A DNA stretch of 51,120 nt, from contig CAJSZQ010000029.1 in assembly GCA_910574185.1 (NCBI GenBank), positions 1 to 51,120 on the forward strand. Direction: 5' to 3'. Within the stretch, counting starts at the first letter, position 1. Every line of letters starts with the position of its first letter. Position numbers and translations under genes: made by a program. This document shows positions 13,166 through 21,414 of this stretch, piece after piece. The notes beneath the pieces were generated by a model. It saw nothing but the letters and a program-made list of their open reading frames with translations, was not told the origin of the DNA and did not search any database. The stretch is from Lachnospiraceae bacterium. GTDB lineage: Bacteria; Bacillota; Clostridia; Lachnospirales; Lachnospiraceae.

Positions 13166-15948
13166 ACGCCGAACAGCTTAATATAGACGACTTCGTCAAT
13201 TACGAAGCGGAGTACAGAAGCGTCATAAAAGGCGCGAAGCCCAGCGGCAGCAGTTTAGTCGGCCGCTGCCCCTTCCACGACGACAAAAAGAACAGTTTCA
13301 GCGCAGACCTAAAAACCGGACAGTGGCACTGCTTCTCAGAGGACCGCGGGGGAAACTTCGTAAGTTTCTGGGCGGAGCTTCACAACGTAGACACCAAGGA
13401 AGCATATAAGCAGATTTTAGAGAAGTACGGAAAGCTGACCGAGCCGGATCCGAAGAAAAACAAGCCAGCCAAGCCGAAAAATAAAAGCTACACCCTTGCA
13501 GAGTATACCTTTAATAAGCACTTGCCGGAGGACTTCTTAAAGGACACCTGCGGCATCAGCACCGCCAAAGACAAGGACGGGACGCAGTACCTTAAAACGC
13601 CATACTTCAACGAAGAAAACACAACGCCGATCTTTCGGAAGCGTTACGGAGATAAGGAGTTTAGGTGGAGCTGGGGCAGCGCCGGGAAGTTGATTTTATA
13701 CGGCGACTGGCGGCTGCCGGAGATACGGAAAACCGGATGGGCGGCCCTTGTAGAAGGGGAAAGCGATACCCAAACTTTATGGTATTTGAAAGTTCCGGCA
13801 CTCGGATCACCAGGGGCGGCGAACTTCAACGCCCGGATGGTTCCGAAGTTGCATGACATTAAGCTATATATACACCAGGAACCAGACCAGGGCGGCCAGA
13901 CGTTCCTCGCTAAAGTTTGCCGGATATTGAAGGAGGAAGAATTTTTAGGCGAGGTTTACACCTGGAGCTGCAAGCAGTTCGGAGTCAAGGATCCGTCGGA
14001 GCTTTACTTAAGGGACGGAGCGGAAAAGGCATCCGAGAAAATACAGAAGGCCATAAAACACGCCCAGAAGCTGGACCTTGACGACCTGGCCGGAGCGATA
14101 CCGGAAGCCATAAAGGGCGCCCCCGTAAACCTTAGACAGCCGGAGGGCTGGCTATATTCAGAGAAGGGCATAAGCCACATAGACGAAAAGAAGGCGATAC
14201 CGACCATGGTCTGCAGGACGCCGATCATATTAACGCAGCGGCTAAAGAGCATGGAAACCGGCGAGGAAAAAATAGAGATTGCCTTTAAGCGGGACGGCCA
14301 GTGGAGCCGCGCTATATACCCGCGTTCTACCATATTCACATCACGGAACATAACCGCCCTTGCAGATTTAGGATGCACCATCACCAGCGAGAACGCCAAG
14401 CAGGTGGTGAGCTTCCTGGCGGCATTGGAGGCGGAGAACATAGACATTATACAAAAAGCAGACTCTACGTCCACCTTCGGATGGCAGACAAAAGGCCGTT
14501 TTCTTCCAGGACACGGGGACGACATAGTCCTGGATATTGAGCCGTCCTTAAGGGGATGGGCGGCAGCATACCACACCGCCGGAACCTTTGAGGGATGGAA
14601 AAACACCATGCAGCCGCACCGGAGCCGGGACAAGTTCCGCTTTATTTTGGCGGCCAGCTTCGCGGCCCCGTTGCTTCGGATATTGCAACAGCGGATATTT
14701 TTTGTATATAACTGGGGCGGCAGCAAGGGCGGAAAGACGGCAGCACTTAAGGCGGCGCTTTCAGCCTGGGGCGATCCGGAGCGCCTTATGGTAAATTTCA
14801 ACGCTACCCAGGTCGCCCTGGAGAGGATGGCGGGCTTTTATAACGACCTTCCCCTCGGCATTGACGAGCGGCAGCTTGCAGGCCAGAAGCAGGAGAACCT
14901 GGAAAAGATTGTTTACATGATTGCAAGCGGAACCGGACGCGCCAGGGGCAGCAAAGGCGGCGGCCTGCAGGCGCTTAACACATGGCGCACCGTAGCAATC
15001 GCCACGGGCGAGGAACCCTTAAGCACAGACACGACGCAGACCGGCGTAAGCACCCGCGTCCTGGAGATATACGGCGGCCCTTTTACCGACGAAAAATCCG
15101 CCAGCCTTATGCACCAGCAGGCGCCCGTAAATTGTGGCTGGGCCGGGCCGGAATTTATAACCCGGCTTCTTGAAACCGACGAGCGCACCATAACGGACCA
15201 GTACGAAAAGATGGTAGAAGAAATTTACGCAGCAGCCAACGGAACCAGCGGCGCCCACATAGCCGGGATAAGCGCGGTCGCCCTTGCAGATGCGATTATT
15301 GATACCTGGATATTTGGAAATACAGAAGCGGAGCAAAACGGCCAAAATTGTGACCAGGAAGCCGAAAATTGTTATCAGAACAGCGAAAAACGTAAGAAAC
15401 CGCTTGAAATACGAAACGAATCCTGGAAACGAGCCATACAGATGGCAAAGACGATTATACAAGAACAGCTTACCGCAGGAGTAAGCGACGTAAACGAGAA
15501 CGCGACACAATTTATAGTTGATTGGATATTAAGCAACCGCGCCCAGTTCGGGGACAAGGCAATGGGGACTTGCTTAGGCTTCATAAGTTCCATGCAGGAT
15601 AAAGCCTATATATTTCCTTCCTTGCTTAACCAGGCATTAACAAAGGCAGGATATAGCCCCCGGAAAACCATGAAATATTTAGCAGACAAAAATATTATTG
15701 CTTCCCAGCCAAAGAAAAACGGCGGGAGGGAATACAGCATCTCAAAATGGTTTGATAACAGGACGAGCCGTTTTGTTGAATTTGATTTAGGGAGATTTTC
15801 AAAAGCCGTTGACCCATTGGACGAGGACGAGGCAGCGGAAGCGGCTGGCGCCCAGGAAAAACCACAAGCGGGAGAGTGGCAGCAATTAGACCTTGACGCA
15901 AAATCGCCCTTCGAGGAAGCGGAAGAAGAAGCAGAACTACCGTACTAA
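13162..15948 (+). CDS. Primase-helicase (CHC2 zinc finger, TOPRIM-like, DUF927 ATPase)
   Basis: This 928-residue replication protein has a CHC2-type zinc finger at residues 35-60 (RCPFHDDKKNSF ... WHCFS). A TOPRIM-like region follows near 194 (ALVEGESDTQTLWYL) and a DUF927-type ATPase with Walker A GGSKGGKT near 518-525. LGIDERQ and TGEEPLS lie in the same domain. The C-terminus is acidic (EEAEEEAELPY). It should make primers and unwind DNA at the phage origin. The candidate iteron origin begins 12 bases after its stop codon, which supports that role. Confidence 0.85.
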   Translation: MNAEQLNIDDFVNYEAEYRSVIKGAKPSGSSLVGRCPFHDDKKNSFSADLKTGQWHCFSEDRGGNFVSFWAELHNVDTKEAYKQILEKYGKLTEPDPKKNKPAKPKNKSYTLAEYTFNKHLPEDFLKDTCGISTAKDKDGTQYLKTPYFNEENTTPIFRKRYGDKEFRWSWGSAGKLILYGDWRLPEIRKTGWAALVEGESDTQTLWYLKVPALGSPGAANFNARMVPKLHDIKLYIHQEPDQGGQTFLAKVCRILKEEEFLGEVYTWSCKQFGVKDPSELYLRDGAEKASEKIQKAIKHAQKLDLDDLAGAIPEAIKGAPVNLRQPEGWLYSEKGISHIDEKKAIPTMVCRTPIILTQRLKSMETGEEKIEIAFKRDGQWSRAIYPRSTIFTSRNITALADLGCTITSENAKQVVSFLAALEAENIDIIQKADSTSTFGWQTKGRFLPGHGDDIVLDIEPSLRGWAAAYHTAGTFEGWKNTMQPHRSRDKFRFILAASFAAPLLRILQQRIFFVYNWGGSKGGKTAALKAALSAWGDPERLMVNFNATQVALERMAGFYNDLPLGIDERQLAGQKQENLEKIVYMIASGTGRARGSKGGGLQALNTWRTVAIATGEEPLSTDTTQTGVSTRVLEIYGGPFTDEKSASLMHQQAPVNCGWAGPEFITRLLETDERTITDQYEKMVEEIYAAANGTSGAHIAGISAVALADAIIDTWIFGNTEAEQNGQNCDQEAENCYQNSEKRKKPLEIRNESWKRAIQMAKTIIQEQLTAGVSDVNENATQFIVDWILSNRAQFGDKAMGTCLGFISSMQDKAYIFPSLLNQALTKAGYSPRKTMKYLADKNIIASQPKKNGGREYSISKWFDNRTSRFVEFDLGRFSKAVDPLDEDEAAEAAGAQEKPQAGEWQQLDLDAKSPFEEAEEEAELPY

Positions 15949-15960
15949 ACTGTGCTTTTT

Positions 15961-16258
15961 CCTATCGCCTAAAAATTAGGCGATAGGTTAGGCGATAGGT
16001 TAGGCGATAGGTAAAAAAGCCCGAAAACAAGCGGCTTTCAGAGCCTATTATATATATCCTATCTCCCTATCGCCTATTATATAGGCTTATTGGAAAAGAA
16101 AAAAGGTCGAAAATTTTTGACCTTTTCCAAAAAGTAAGGGTATGTTTCCGAAAAATAGGCGATAGGCGATAGGAAATGCTTTTAAGCCCGATAAATACAA
16201 GGTTTTTACCTATCGCCAAAGGAAAAGTAAAAGGCGATAGGTTGAAAAAGGCGATAGG
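15961..16258. repeat. Iteron array, candidate phage replication origin
   Basis: The 10-mer AGGCGATAGG occurs at 15978, 15990 and 16002 (12-bp spacing), then 16157, 16164 (overlapping), 16232 and 16249. In inverted orientation it is at 15961 and 16066, and as a 9/10 match at 16209. The 300-bp stretch has no credible gene, contains AT-rich blocks and a hairpin at 16101-16126, and directly follows the primase-helicase gene. This matches iteron-type origins. The last copy abuts the ribosome site of the next gene, so the array may also regulate it. Confidence 0.65.
16101..16126. repeat. Hairpin in the middle of the candidate origin
   Basis: AAAAGGTC (16101-16108) pairs with GACCTTTT (16119-16126), and the loop GAAAATTTTT can pair further. 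It is AT-rich and easily extruded, between the two iteron groups. A rho-independent terminator for the primase gene is the alternative. Confidence 0.45.
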
Positions 16259-16270
16259 AGGTGAACGGCT

Positions 16271-16843
16271 ACGGAAAAGGCAGTAAAAGCCCTTGAAAAA
16301 GCGGCGATAACACTTGAAAAATACCGGAAAAACAAAACGCTTGTGCCGCCGGAGGAATTAGCAGGGAAATATAAAAAACCGTTTGAGAAATTGAAGCAGC
16401 AGCTTAAAGAGGAATTGGAGGAATATTTAAGGCTTTTCATTTTGGACGGCTTGCGCTTCCGGGACGACGAAGAAGGGAAGCAGCTTGTAGACGAGATTAA
16501 CCGGGCTTTTAAAGAGGGGCAGATCGGAAAGCGAGTGGGGCGGGCAGCTTTCCGGGAATTTGACTTAGAGAAGATAAAGCAGATCGCCCAGGAACACCGC
16601 CAGAAGGTAGAAGGGATATATAAAGCATACTTCGACCGCCACACTTGCATCTACGCCGCCGGGCCTTCCTGGGACCCGGATAATCCACAGCCGCCGCTTA
16701 TTTACAACGATATTGTGGATATGTTCTACGACGAGGCGGCGGGTGGGTGGATAAGCAAAGAGAAGCCCCCAGGGGCGGCAATATTGATTTTCATAAAAGA
16801 AAATAAAAATAAAACAACCGAGCAAAAGGAGGAAACACCATGA
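16271..16843 (+). CDS. Hypothetical early protein with apparent ACG start
   Basis: Coding continues upstream of the first GTG (16343) with a natural-looking helix, TEKAVKALEKAAITLEKYRK, back to a TGA at 16262. The ribosome site AGGAGG (16256-16261) is nine bases before ACG at 16271, whereas the GTG has none. Either ACG initiates, or an ATG mutated to ACG. With this start the protein is 190 residues, mostly helical (KLKQQLKEELEEYLRLF). No family is recognised. It ends overlapping the HD-domain gene (ATGA). Confidence 0.6.
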   Translation, partial: TEKAVKALEKAAITLEKYRKNKTLVPPEELAGKYKKPFEKLKQQLKEELEEYLRLFILDGLRFRDDEEGKQLVDEINRAFKEGQIGKRVGRAAFREFDLEKIKQIAQEHRQKVEGIYKAYFDRHTCIYAAGPSWDPDNPQPPLIYNDIVDMFYDEAAGGWISKEKPPGAAILIFIKENKNKTTEQKEETP

Positions 16844-17598
16844 ACAGAGAAGAAAACGTAAAGAGGTTTGAGGGACTTTTAAACCAGGTAGAGCGGGAAG
16901 GGCTGGCGCAGCTTTTGGAGTACATCCGGGACAAGAGCGACTTTTACACGGCTCCGGCTTCTACCCGCTTCCACTTAAGCATTGAGGGCGGCTTATTGCA
17001 GCACAGCCTCAACGTGTACGATTGCTTGCAGAGGAAAAAAGAAAACAGTACCTGGGCTTGTATTTTGGAGGATGCCGGGAAAGATGCCCTTATTCTTTGC
17101 CCCTTGCTTCACGACCTTTGTAAAACGCATTTTTACAAGATCGATTTTAAGAACCAAAAGACCTATGACCCGGAGAAGGTATTAGCGGCGGAGCGCTGGC
17201 AAGTAAAAAAGGATAACGCCGGGGCCTTCATTTGGGAATCAGTTCCCTGCTACACCGTAGACGACCGGGTGCCATACGGACACGGAGAAAAGAGTGTTAT
17301 GATGATTGAACAGTTTATGAGGCTTACCGGCCCGGAACGCTTCGCCATCCGCTGGCATATGGGATTTTCAGAACCAAAGGAGCTGCACTTACAGCTTACC
17401 CAGGCTATGAGCAAATATCCGCTTATACTTGCCCTTCACGAAGCAGACCAGGAAGCAAGTACACTTTTAGAGGGGGAAAAGGATAATAAGGTGCTTACCA
17501 AGGAGCAGGCAGACGCAGGAGAAAAGCCATGGGGAGGCGACGGCGGATCTGGGCGCGACTTCCAGGAGGCTGAGGCGATAGGAGGCGCGGAAGATTGA
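16840..17598 (+). CDS. HD-domain phosphohydrolase
   Basis: The 252-residue protein has the HD pattern: GGLLQHSLNVYD (His), LLHDLCKTHF (HD dyad), YGHGEKSVMMI (His) and a late Asp in LHEADQEAS. These residues bind two metals in enzymes that cleave nucleotides or phosphodiesters. The C-terminal 40 residues are Gly/Glu-rich and disordered. In phages such enzymes adjust nucleotide pools or degrade defence signals; the substrate here is unknown. It overlaps both neighbours by four bases. Confidence 0.8.
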   Translation: MNREENVKRFEGLLNQVEREGLAQLLEYIRDKSDFYTAPASTRFHLSIEGGLLQHSLNVYDCLQRKKENSTWACILEDAGKDALILCPLLHDLCKTHFYKIDFKNQKTYDPEKVLAAERWQVKKDNAGAFIWESVPCYTVDDRVPYGHGEKSVMMIEQFMRLTGPERFAIRWHMGFSEPKELHLQLTQAMSKYPLILALHEADQEASTLLEGEKDNKVLTKEQADAGEKPWGGDGGSGRDFQEAEAIGGAED

Positions 17599-18110
17599 AA
17601 GCTATAACCGTTTGGCAGCCCTGGGCGCAGCTTTTGGCGGAAGGCAAGAAGCACGACGAAACGAGAAGCTGGCGGACAAATTACCGGGGCGAGATTTTGA
17701 TCCATGCGGCGAAGAAACCTTATTCACAGACCGAGCGGCTCATGACAGCAGAGAGCCGGAAAAAGATAAGAGATACCCTCGGATTAGGTTTTGTAAATTG
17801 GCGGGAGAAAATACCGACTGGAGTCATAATCGGCAAGGCGATTTTGACGGATTGCAAGCTGATAGATCAGACATACCACGACTTTATAAAAGAGCTTTGT
17901 CCGGAAGAATTTCTTTACGGCGATTTTACGGTCGGCAGATACGCATGGAGGCTGGAAAAGCCGCAGCTATTCAAAAACCCGATACCGACCTCCGGGAAGC
18001 AGGGCTTATGGAATTGGGAACCAGTATTCATAAAACACGCCAATGTGGGAAAAACCGAAGAATTTCTAAACGAGGTGGCAAAGTATAAAGAGGTATTCAG
18101 CGAGGTATAA
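17595..18110 (+). CDS. ASCH-domain protein
   Basis: The 171-residue product (TTG start overlapping the previous stop) begins MKAITVWQPWAQLLAEGKK and continues with ETRSWRTNYRGEILIHAAK, the defining front of ASCH domains. The end GLWNWEPV is also typical. ASCH domains belong to the PUA-like group, bind RNA or modified bases, and some are hydrolases of modified nucleosides. It is coupled to the HD-domain gene, suggesting a shared nucleotide-related task. Confidence 0.8.
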   Translation: MKAITVWQPWAQLLAEGKKHDETRSWRTNYRGEILIHAAKKPYSQTERLMTAESRKKIRDTLGLGFVNWREKIPTGVIIGKAILTDCKLIDQTYHDFIKELCPEEFLYGDFTVGRYAWRLEKPQLFKNPIPTSGKQGLWNWEPVFIKHANVGKTEEFLNEVAKYKEVFSEV

Positions 18111-18112
18111 GC

Positions 18113-18343
18113 ATGGAGGACAAAAAGGTGGAATTAACCAAAGAGCAGATCATAGAGAACCAGAAGAAAGAGCTGCAGCAGTTGGCGGCCCAGAATTGCA
18201 TTTTAGGAAGCCAGGTGAAAGAAGCCCAGAAGATAGCGGCGCAGCTTAAGGAGGAATTGAGGATTGCCAGGAGCGACAACGAAACATTAAAAGAAGCTAT
18301 TGTAAACCGTTTTATTTCAGATTGGGGGACAAGGCATGAATAA
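18113..18343 (+). CDS. Small coiled-coil protein
   Basis: The 76-residue protein is almost wholly coiled coil (EQIIENQKKELQQLAAQN and on), with no other motif. The ATG is at 18113, three bases after the ASCH gene, with GAGGTATAAGC upstream. Small coiled-coil proteins like this are common in phage early operons; the function is unknown. Confidence 0.55.
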   Translation: MEDKKVELTKEQIIENQKKELQQLAAQNCILGSQVKEAQKIAAQLKEELRIARSDNETLKEAIVNRFISDWGTRHE

Positions 18344-18722
18344 AAGCAGAGAGCCGCAGCGCTTCCCGGTTGAGCCGGAAACAGTTATGGCGGCATACGA
18401 GATTTTAATAAAAAATTGCAGAAACCACCACGACACCTGCCAGGGCTGCCCGCTTCACATTACAGATCCAGAGCCATATCCCAGCGGAATCTTGCGTTAC
18501 ACTTGCGCGGCCTTCCCTTCCGGGAACATACCGCCTGCAGCATGGCCGGAGCTTGACCCGGATAACACGGACGGCGGCCAGGTAGTAGCGCTGGACGTTG
18601 AGGCGCAGCGGATCGCCATAGCGATGGCCAAGGCAGGACAGCGGAACCCGGAAGGGGCGCGGGCGTTCTTTAAATTGATTGATAATTTTTGTAAGGAGGC
18701 GGAGAAGCATGAACAGAAATAG
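18336..18722 (+). CDS. Hypothetical protein with Cys motif
   Basis: A 128-residue protein overlapping the previous gene by 8 bases. CRNHHDTCQGCPLHI and a later Cys (YTCAAF) suggest a zinc or redox site; the second half is helical and Ala-rich. I do not recognise a named family. The 3' end overlaps the next gene. Confidence 0.5.
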   Translation: MNKSREPQRFPVEPETVMAAYEILIKNCRNHHDTCQGCPLHITDPEPYPSGILRYTCAAFPSGNIPPAAWPELDPDNTDGGQVVALDVEAQRIAIAMAKAGQRNPEGARAFFKLIDNFCKEAEKHEQK

Positions 18723-18984
18723 AAAAGGCAAAATGCCGGAGATTACCAGGGATATGTATAAGAGTATTAAAAAGTACGACCGCCAGCAGTTCACGGCGTT
18801 CTGTACGGACCTTTACGGCTTCGGCTTCCAGGACGGCAGAGAGAGCGTCCCAGGCATTGACATTACGGCAATCATGAAAGCGATTGAGAATACGAAGGGA
18901 ATCGGAGCCAAGAAGCTGGCAGACATAAAAGCCAGCATTGAGGCAGTATTTGAGGGAGCCGGAGAAGATAAGAAGGGGGAATAA
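18709..18984 (+). CDS. Hypothetical early protein
   Basis: The start at 18709 is supported by AAGGAGGCGGAGAAGC. The 91-residue product (MNRNRKGKMPEITRDMYKSI) ends in a helical segment with a GIGAKKLADIKASIE pattern, similar to a helix-hairpin-helix DNA-binding element (GIGxKxxxxI). A minor DNA-binding role is possible. The longer frame from 18679 lacks a ribosome site. Confidence 0.5.
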   Translation: MNRNRKGKMPEITRDMYKSIKKYDRQQFTAFCTDLYGFGFQDGRESVPGIDITAIMKAIENTKGIGAKKLADIKASIEAVFEGAGEDKKGE

Positions 18985-18985
18985 G

Positions 18986-19243
18986 ATGGATATTGAACAG
19001 AGAACAAAAACGCTTACTACGGCGTATATTCATTCTTACAATTTGGCACTGCAGGAGGTAAAAAATCCGAACCTTGCGGCGCAGATAGCAACGGCGGTTA
19101 TTATGGTTATTAACACAAATATCCCGGAGCAACCGGCAATAAACCCTTTAGCGGCTTTCTTCGCACAGTTGGCAGCGCAGCAGCCGGAGCCTGGGAAAAA
19201 GGAGGGAAGCGACAGTGACAGAACAGAAAATGCAGCAGATTAA
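18986..19243 (+). CDS. Hypothetical protein
   Basis: ATG at 18986 lies behind AAGGGGGAATAAG and gives 85 residues. The first 60 are helical and amphipathic (TTAYIHSYNLALQEV), the rest Gln/Pro/Glu-rich. No family is recognised. It overlaps the next small gene by 29 bases. Confidence 0.45.
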   Translation: MDIEQRTKTLTTAYIHSYNLALQEVKNPNLAAQIATAVIMVINTNIPEQPAINPLAAFFAQLAAQQPEPGKKEGSDSDRTENAAD

Positions 19244-19376
19244 CGCCTGGCTTAAGAGGGTAAACAAAAGCAAGCTGGAGATGCAGGAAAAGATGGTTAT
19301 AGCCAACGCCACTATGGAGATGTTGGAGAAATTGGAACCCATTTACGACAAATACAACGGACAGAAGAAAGCGTAA
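19215..19376 (+). CDS. Small helical protein
   Basis: A GTG at 19215 behind GGAGGGAAGCGACA opens 53 codons, MTEQKMQQINAWLKRVNKSK and on, a single amphipathic helical run ending with a Lys-rich tail. It overlaps the previous gene in another frame. The coding frame is uninterrupted and the ribosome site is good, so it is probably real. Confidence 0.5.
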   Translation: MTEQKMQQINAWLKRVNKSKLEMQEKMVIANATMEMLEKLEPIYDKYNGQKKA

Positions 19377-19379
19377 CCG

Positions 19380-19393
19380 TTGCGACGTCGCAA
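19380..19393. repeat. 14-bp palindrome TTGCGACGTCGCAA, copy 2
   Basis: It lies between the stop at 19376 and the ribosome site (AAAAAGGGAG) of the VRR-NUC gene, and is extended to 16 bp here by flanking G and C. The same arrangement precedes the AbrB-type gene at the right end, suggesting an operator. Confidence 0.85.
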
Positions 19394-19409
19394 CAAAAAG
19401 GGAGAAAAG

Positions 19410-19832
19410 ATGATTGATTTTGAACAGTTCAGAACCAAGGCAGAGGTCATAAAGTACCTTAAGACCACGAAGGACATATCCTGCCGGACGACCACGGAGG
19501 CGGAGAAGTACCTGCGGGCGCACTTGCCAAAAGAAAGCTATTACCAGGATAAGATCATAAAACACATAAAGGAGCTGCTGCCTTCCGCTTTCGTTTGGAA
19601 GGCGGCGGCGGGGCCGTATAGCCGCCAGGGAATACCGGACGTTTGCGCCATAGTAAATGGCAGGTTTTACGGCTTCGAGGTAAAGCGGCCCTTTATCGGA
19701 GTATTGAGCAAAATCCAGGAGCGGACCATAAAGCAGATCCAGGAGGCGGGCGGGAAGGCTTACGTTGTTACATATACGGCTGAGGTAACAAGGATATTGC
19801 AGAAAGAGATCGGAGGCGATCCGGGAAATTGA
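19410..19832 (+). CDS. VRR-NUC domain nuclease
   Basis: Start at 19410 because GGGAG lies just upstream; the open frame to 19380 begins inside the palindrome. In the 140-residue protein, IKHIKELLPSAFVWKAAAG, then RQGIPDVCAIVNGRFYGFEVK, is the VRR-NUC active site with the IPD and ExK residues of the PD-(D/E)xK superfamily. Such stand-alone phage nucleases process branched or flapped DNA during replication or recombination. An operator-like palindrome 16 bp before the start suggests separate control of this gene. Confidence 0.85.
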   Translation: MIDFEQFRTKAEVIKYLKTTKDISCRTTTEAEKYLRAHLPKESYYQDKIIKHIKELLPSAFVWKAAAGPYSRQGIPDVCAIVNGRFYGFEVKRPFIGVLSKIQERTIKQIQEAGGKAYVVTYTAEVTRILQKEIGGDPGN

Positions 19833-20011
19833 GAAATAAAGAAGGATATAAGGACCCGACCGCCGGAGCAGCAATCGCCAGCGTAAGGCGGCAGGAGAAG
19901 CGGAAAAGGAAGGAGGAAAAGCGTGAACAGAAAGCAGGCAAGAGCCATAAAGCACGGGAAGGCGAAGGGGCCGAACTTAAACGACCCCAGGCAGGCGCAG
20001 GAAATGCTTGA
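19829..20011 (+). CDS. Small conserved phage protein with basic coiled coil
   Basis: A TTG start overlapping the previous stop gives 60 residues. MRNKEGYKDPTAGAAIASV is a recurrent beginning of small phage proteins; a Lys/Arg/Glu coiled coil follows. It overlaps the next gene by 89 bases in another frame, which is unusually long. Its role is unknown. Confidence 0.5.
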   Translation: MRNKEGYKDPTAGAAIASVRRQEKRKRKEEKREQKAGKSHKAREGEGAELKRPQAGAGNA

Positions 20012-20195
20012 AAATTTACCTATTGCCACATTGGTGGCCGGAATCAATAACAGCCTTGCAATTCTTCAAAAAAGAGGTATTCCCATTTCAGACTGGGACC
20101 AGAAAAAGCGGGAATTGTATCGGCTTAAGGTTTTCGGCGGCAAGGTTTATTTTTTGGCGGCTGAGTTAGACAGATCCGAGCAGAAAAACGAATAA
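19923..20195 (+). CDS. Hypothetical protein
   Basis: The GTG start at 19923 has a strong ribosome site (GGAAGGAGGAAAAGC). The 90-residue product begins with a basic patch (MNRKQARAIKHGKAKGP) and has a hydrophobic helix and a strand pair (LKVFGGKVYFLAAEL). It is the last small gene before the late activator. No family is recognised. Confidence 0.55.
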   Translation: MNRKQARAIKHGKAKGPNLNDPRQAQEMLENLPIATLVAGINNSLAILQKRGIPISDWDQKKRELYRLKVFGGKVYFLAAELDRSEQKNE

Positions 20196-20209
20196 GGAGA
20201 ACGAAGCCG

Positions 20210-20716
20210 ATGGATCAGAAAAATAAACAGCGGAAAAACGAAAGAAACGAGGATAAGGAGCTGCTAAAGCAGTATTTAAACCAGTATTACGCGGGCCGCA
20301 TTAAGAGAACGCAGCTTGAAAGACGGCTTAAAAATATCCAGGAAGAAATGGCTACCCCTATAGGCGGCTACGGTTATTCTCCGGTAAATTACGGAGGCAC
20401 AAACAAGGTCGGACCCGGCGCCGCTTCTTTCGTTTACCGCATGAGCGAGATCGAAACCCGGATAGAGAGCCAAAAAAGCCGGGTAGAAAAAGCCCTTTTG
20501 AAAGTCATGGATATTATGGACTTCTTAGAGGAAAGCAGCACGGAGCGGATGGTGTTGGAGCTTCGCTTTATTGATTGCAAGCCCTGGGCGGCCATTGAGC
20601 GCGAGTTAAATTTAAGCCGAAGCTCGCTTTTTTCCTACCAGGATAAAGGGCTGGAAAAACTATTGCAGTATAAAAAGGTCCGCCAGATTTTAAGGGAGTA
20701 CAAAAAGGCCGGTTGA
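20210..20716 (+). CDS. ArpU/DUF1492-like late transcription regulator
   Basis: The 168-residue protein has a coiled-coil front (RIKRTQLERRLKNIQEE) and a sigma-region-4-like C-terminus: LEESSTERMVLELRFIDCKP, then AAIERELNLSRSSLFSYQ. This pattern is typical of ArpU or DUF1492 family phage proteins encoded at the end of the early operon and thought to activate late genes. The candidate late promoter lies 160 bp downstream, which supports the role. Confidence 0.75.
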   Translation: MDQKNKQRKNERNEDKELLKQYLNQYYAGRIKRTQLERRLKNIQEEMATPIGGYGYSPVNYGGTNKVGPGAASFVYRMSEIETRIESQKSRVEKALLKVMDIMDFLEESSTERMVLELRFIDCKPWAAIERELNLSRSSLFSYQDKGLEKLLQYKKVRQILREYKKAG

Positions 20717-20748
20717 ATATAGCCCCCCTATGATACCCTCATATAATA

Positions 20749-20794
20749 CCCCGTATTTTTTCCCGCATTTTTTACAAGGGGAATTTTTACGGGG
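20749..20794 (+). terminator. Early operon terminator (predicted)
   Basis: CCCCGTA (20749-20755) pairs with TACGGGG (20788-20794), followed by CATTTTTAC. It lies 33 bp after the late regulator gene. The loop is long, so efficiency is uncertain. Confidence 0.4.
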
Positions 20795-20871
20795 CATTTT
20801 TACACCCAGGGGAAGCGCAGGAAAGCCAGTATATACAAGGCTTCGGCGGCTTTTTTAAAGTTCGGACTCTA

Positions 20872-20898
20872 TTGGACTTTTAAGTGTGCTATTATAGT
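20872..20898 (+). promoter_or_regulatory. Candidate late promoter
   Basis: TGCTATTAT (20887-20895) is an extended -10 element. Upstream are two GGACT repeats (GGACTCTATTGGACTTTTAA) instead of a good -35, as expected for an activator-dependent promoter. The ArpU-like gene just upstream could supply the activator. It would start the late operon, with a leader of about 500 nt. Confidence 0.4.
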
Positions 20899-20963
20899 AG
20901 CATGGGAAATAAAGAACAGCACCCCCGCATATAAGCCAGGAAATAAGCCCCTATTTTATACAC

Positions 20964-20991
20964 CCCCTATTATATAGGCGTATTATAGGGG
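20964..20991 (+). promoter_or_regulatory. Hairpin CCCCTAT/ATAGGGG in the late leader
   Basis: A 7-bp stem (20964-20970 with 20985-20991) has a 14-nt loop, followed by CATTATTTATG. It could be an attenuator-type terminator in the late leader that the phage must overcome. Confidence 0.35.
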
Positions 20992-21060
20992 CATTATTTA
21001 TGCACACCCCATAATAGCAGGGTATAAAGTACGTCTATTATTATACATACAGAGCAAGGC

Positions 21061-21280
21061 ATAGCAGCATAGCATACAGAGAGGACACAGCAGGCCAGGC
21101 ACAAGAGAAGGGGCAAGGCATACATAGGAGCATGACACAAGGCAGGCGACGCAGGCACAGCACGGCGCAGGCATTGAGGCAAGGGAGGCAAGGGCAGCCA
21201 CGGCACACAGCGCACAGCGTAAGCAAAGAGCCAGGACGCAAGGCAGCCAGGCGAACAGCGCAGCGCGGAGGTATACCCGC
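21061..21280 (+). other. T-depleted low-complexity tract upstream of the packaging genes (candidate pac/cos or structural RNA)
   Basis: Over these 220 bases the plus strand has only 11 T. It is made of repeated GGCA, AGGCA and CACAGC words. No plus-strand gene is present. Several minus-strand frames are open only because stop codons need T on that strand's complement, and their Cys/Leu/Pro-rich products look artificial. The position between late promoter and terminase suits a packaging recognition site. The rest of 20717-21414 holds no gene I can support. Confidence 0.4.
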
Positions 21281-21414
21281 ACAAAAATTAAAAGGTACTT
21301 CCAAGACCTAAAAAGCCATGCGGGGCGGGGAAGGCGCAGTATTTTCGGCGCTGAAATCGAAAAAAAATTTTGCTTTTCGTTACGCGAAGCATAGGAAGGA
21401 GGGAAAACGGAACC

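Noticed and set aside
15961..16258. Short regular repeats that could suggest a CRISPR array
   Set aside because: The repeat unit is only 10 bp, in both orientations, with irregular or 2-bp spacing and no 30-bp spacers or cas genes; an iteron origin fits better.
20994..21304. Three overlapping minus-strand frames of 87-96 codons upstream of the methyltransferase
   Set aside because: They exist because the plus strand lacks T, so stop codons are rare. The products are Cys/Leu/Pro-rich without ribosome sites or family features.
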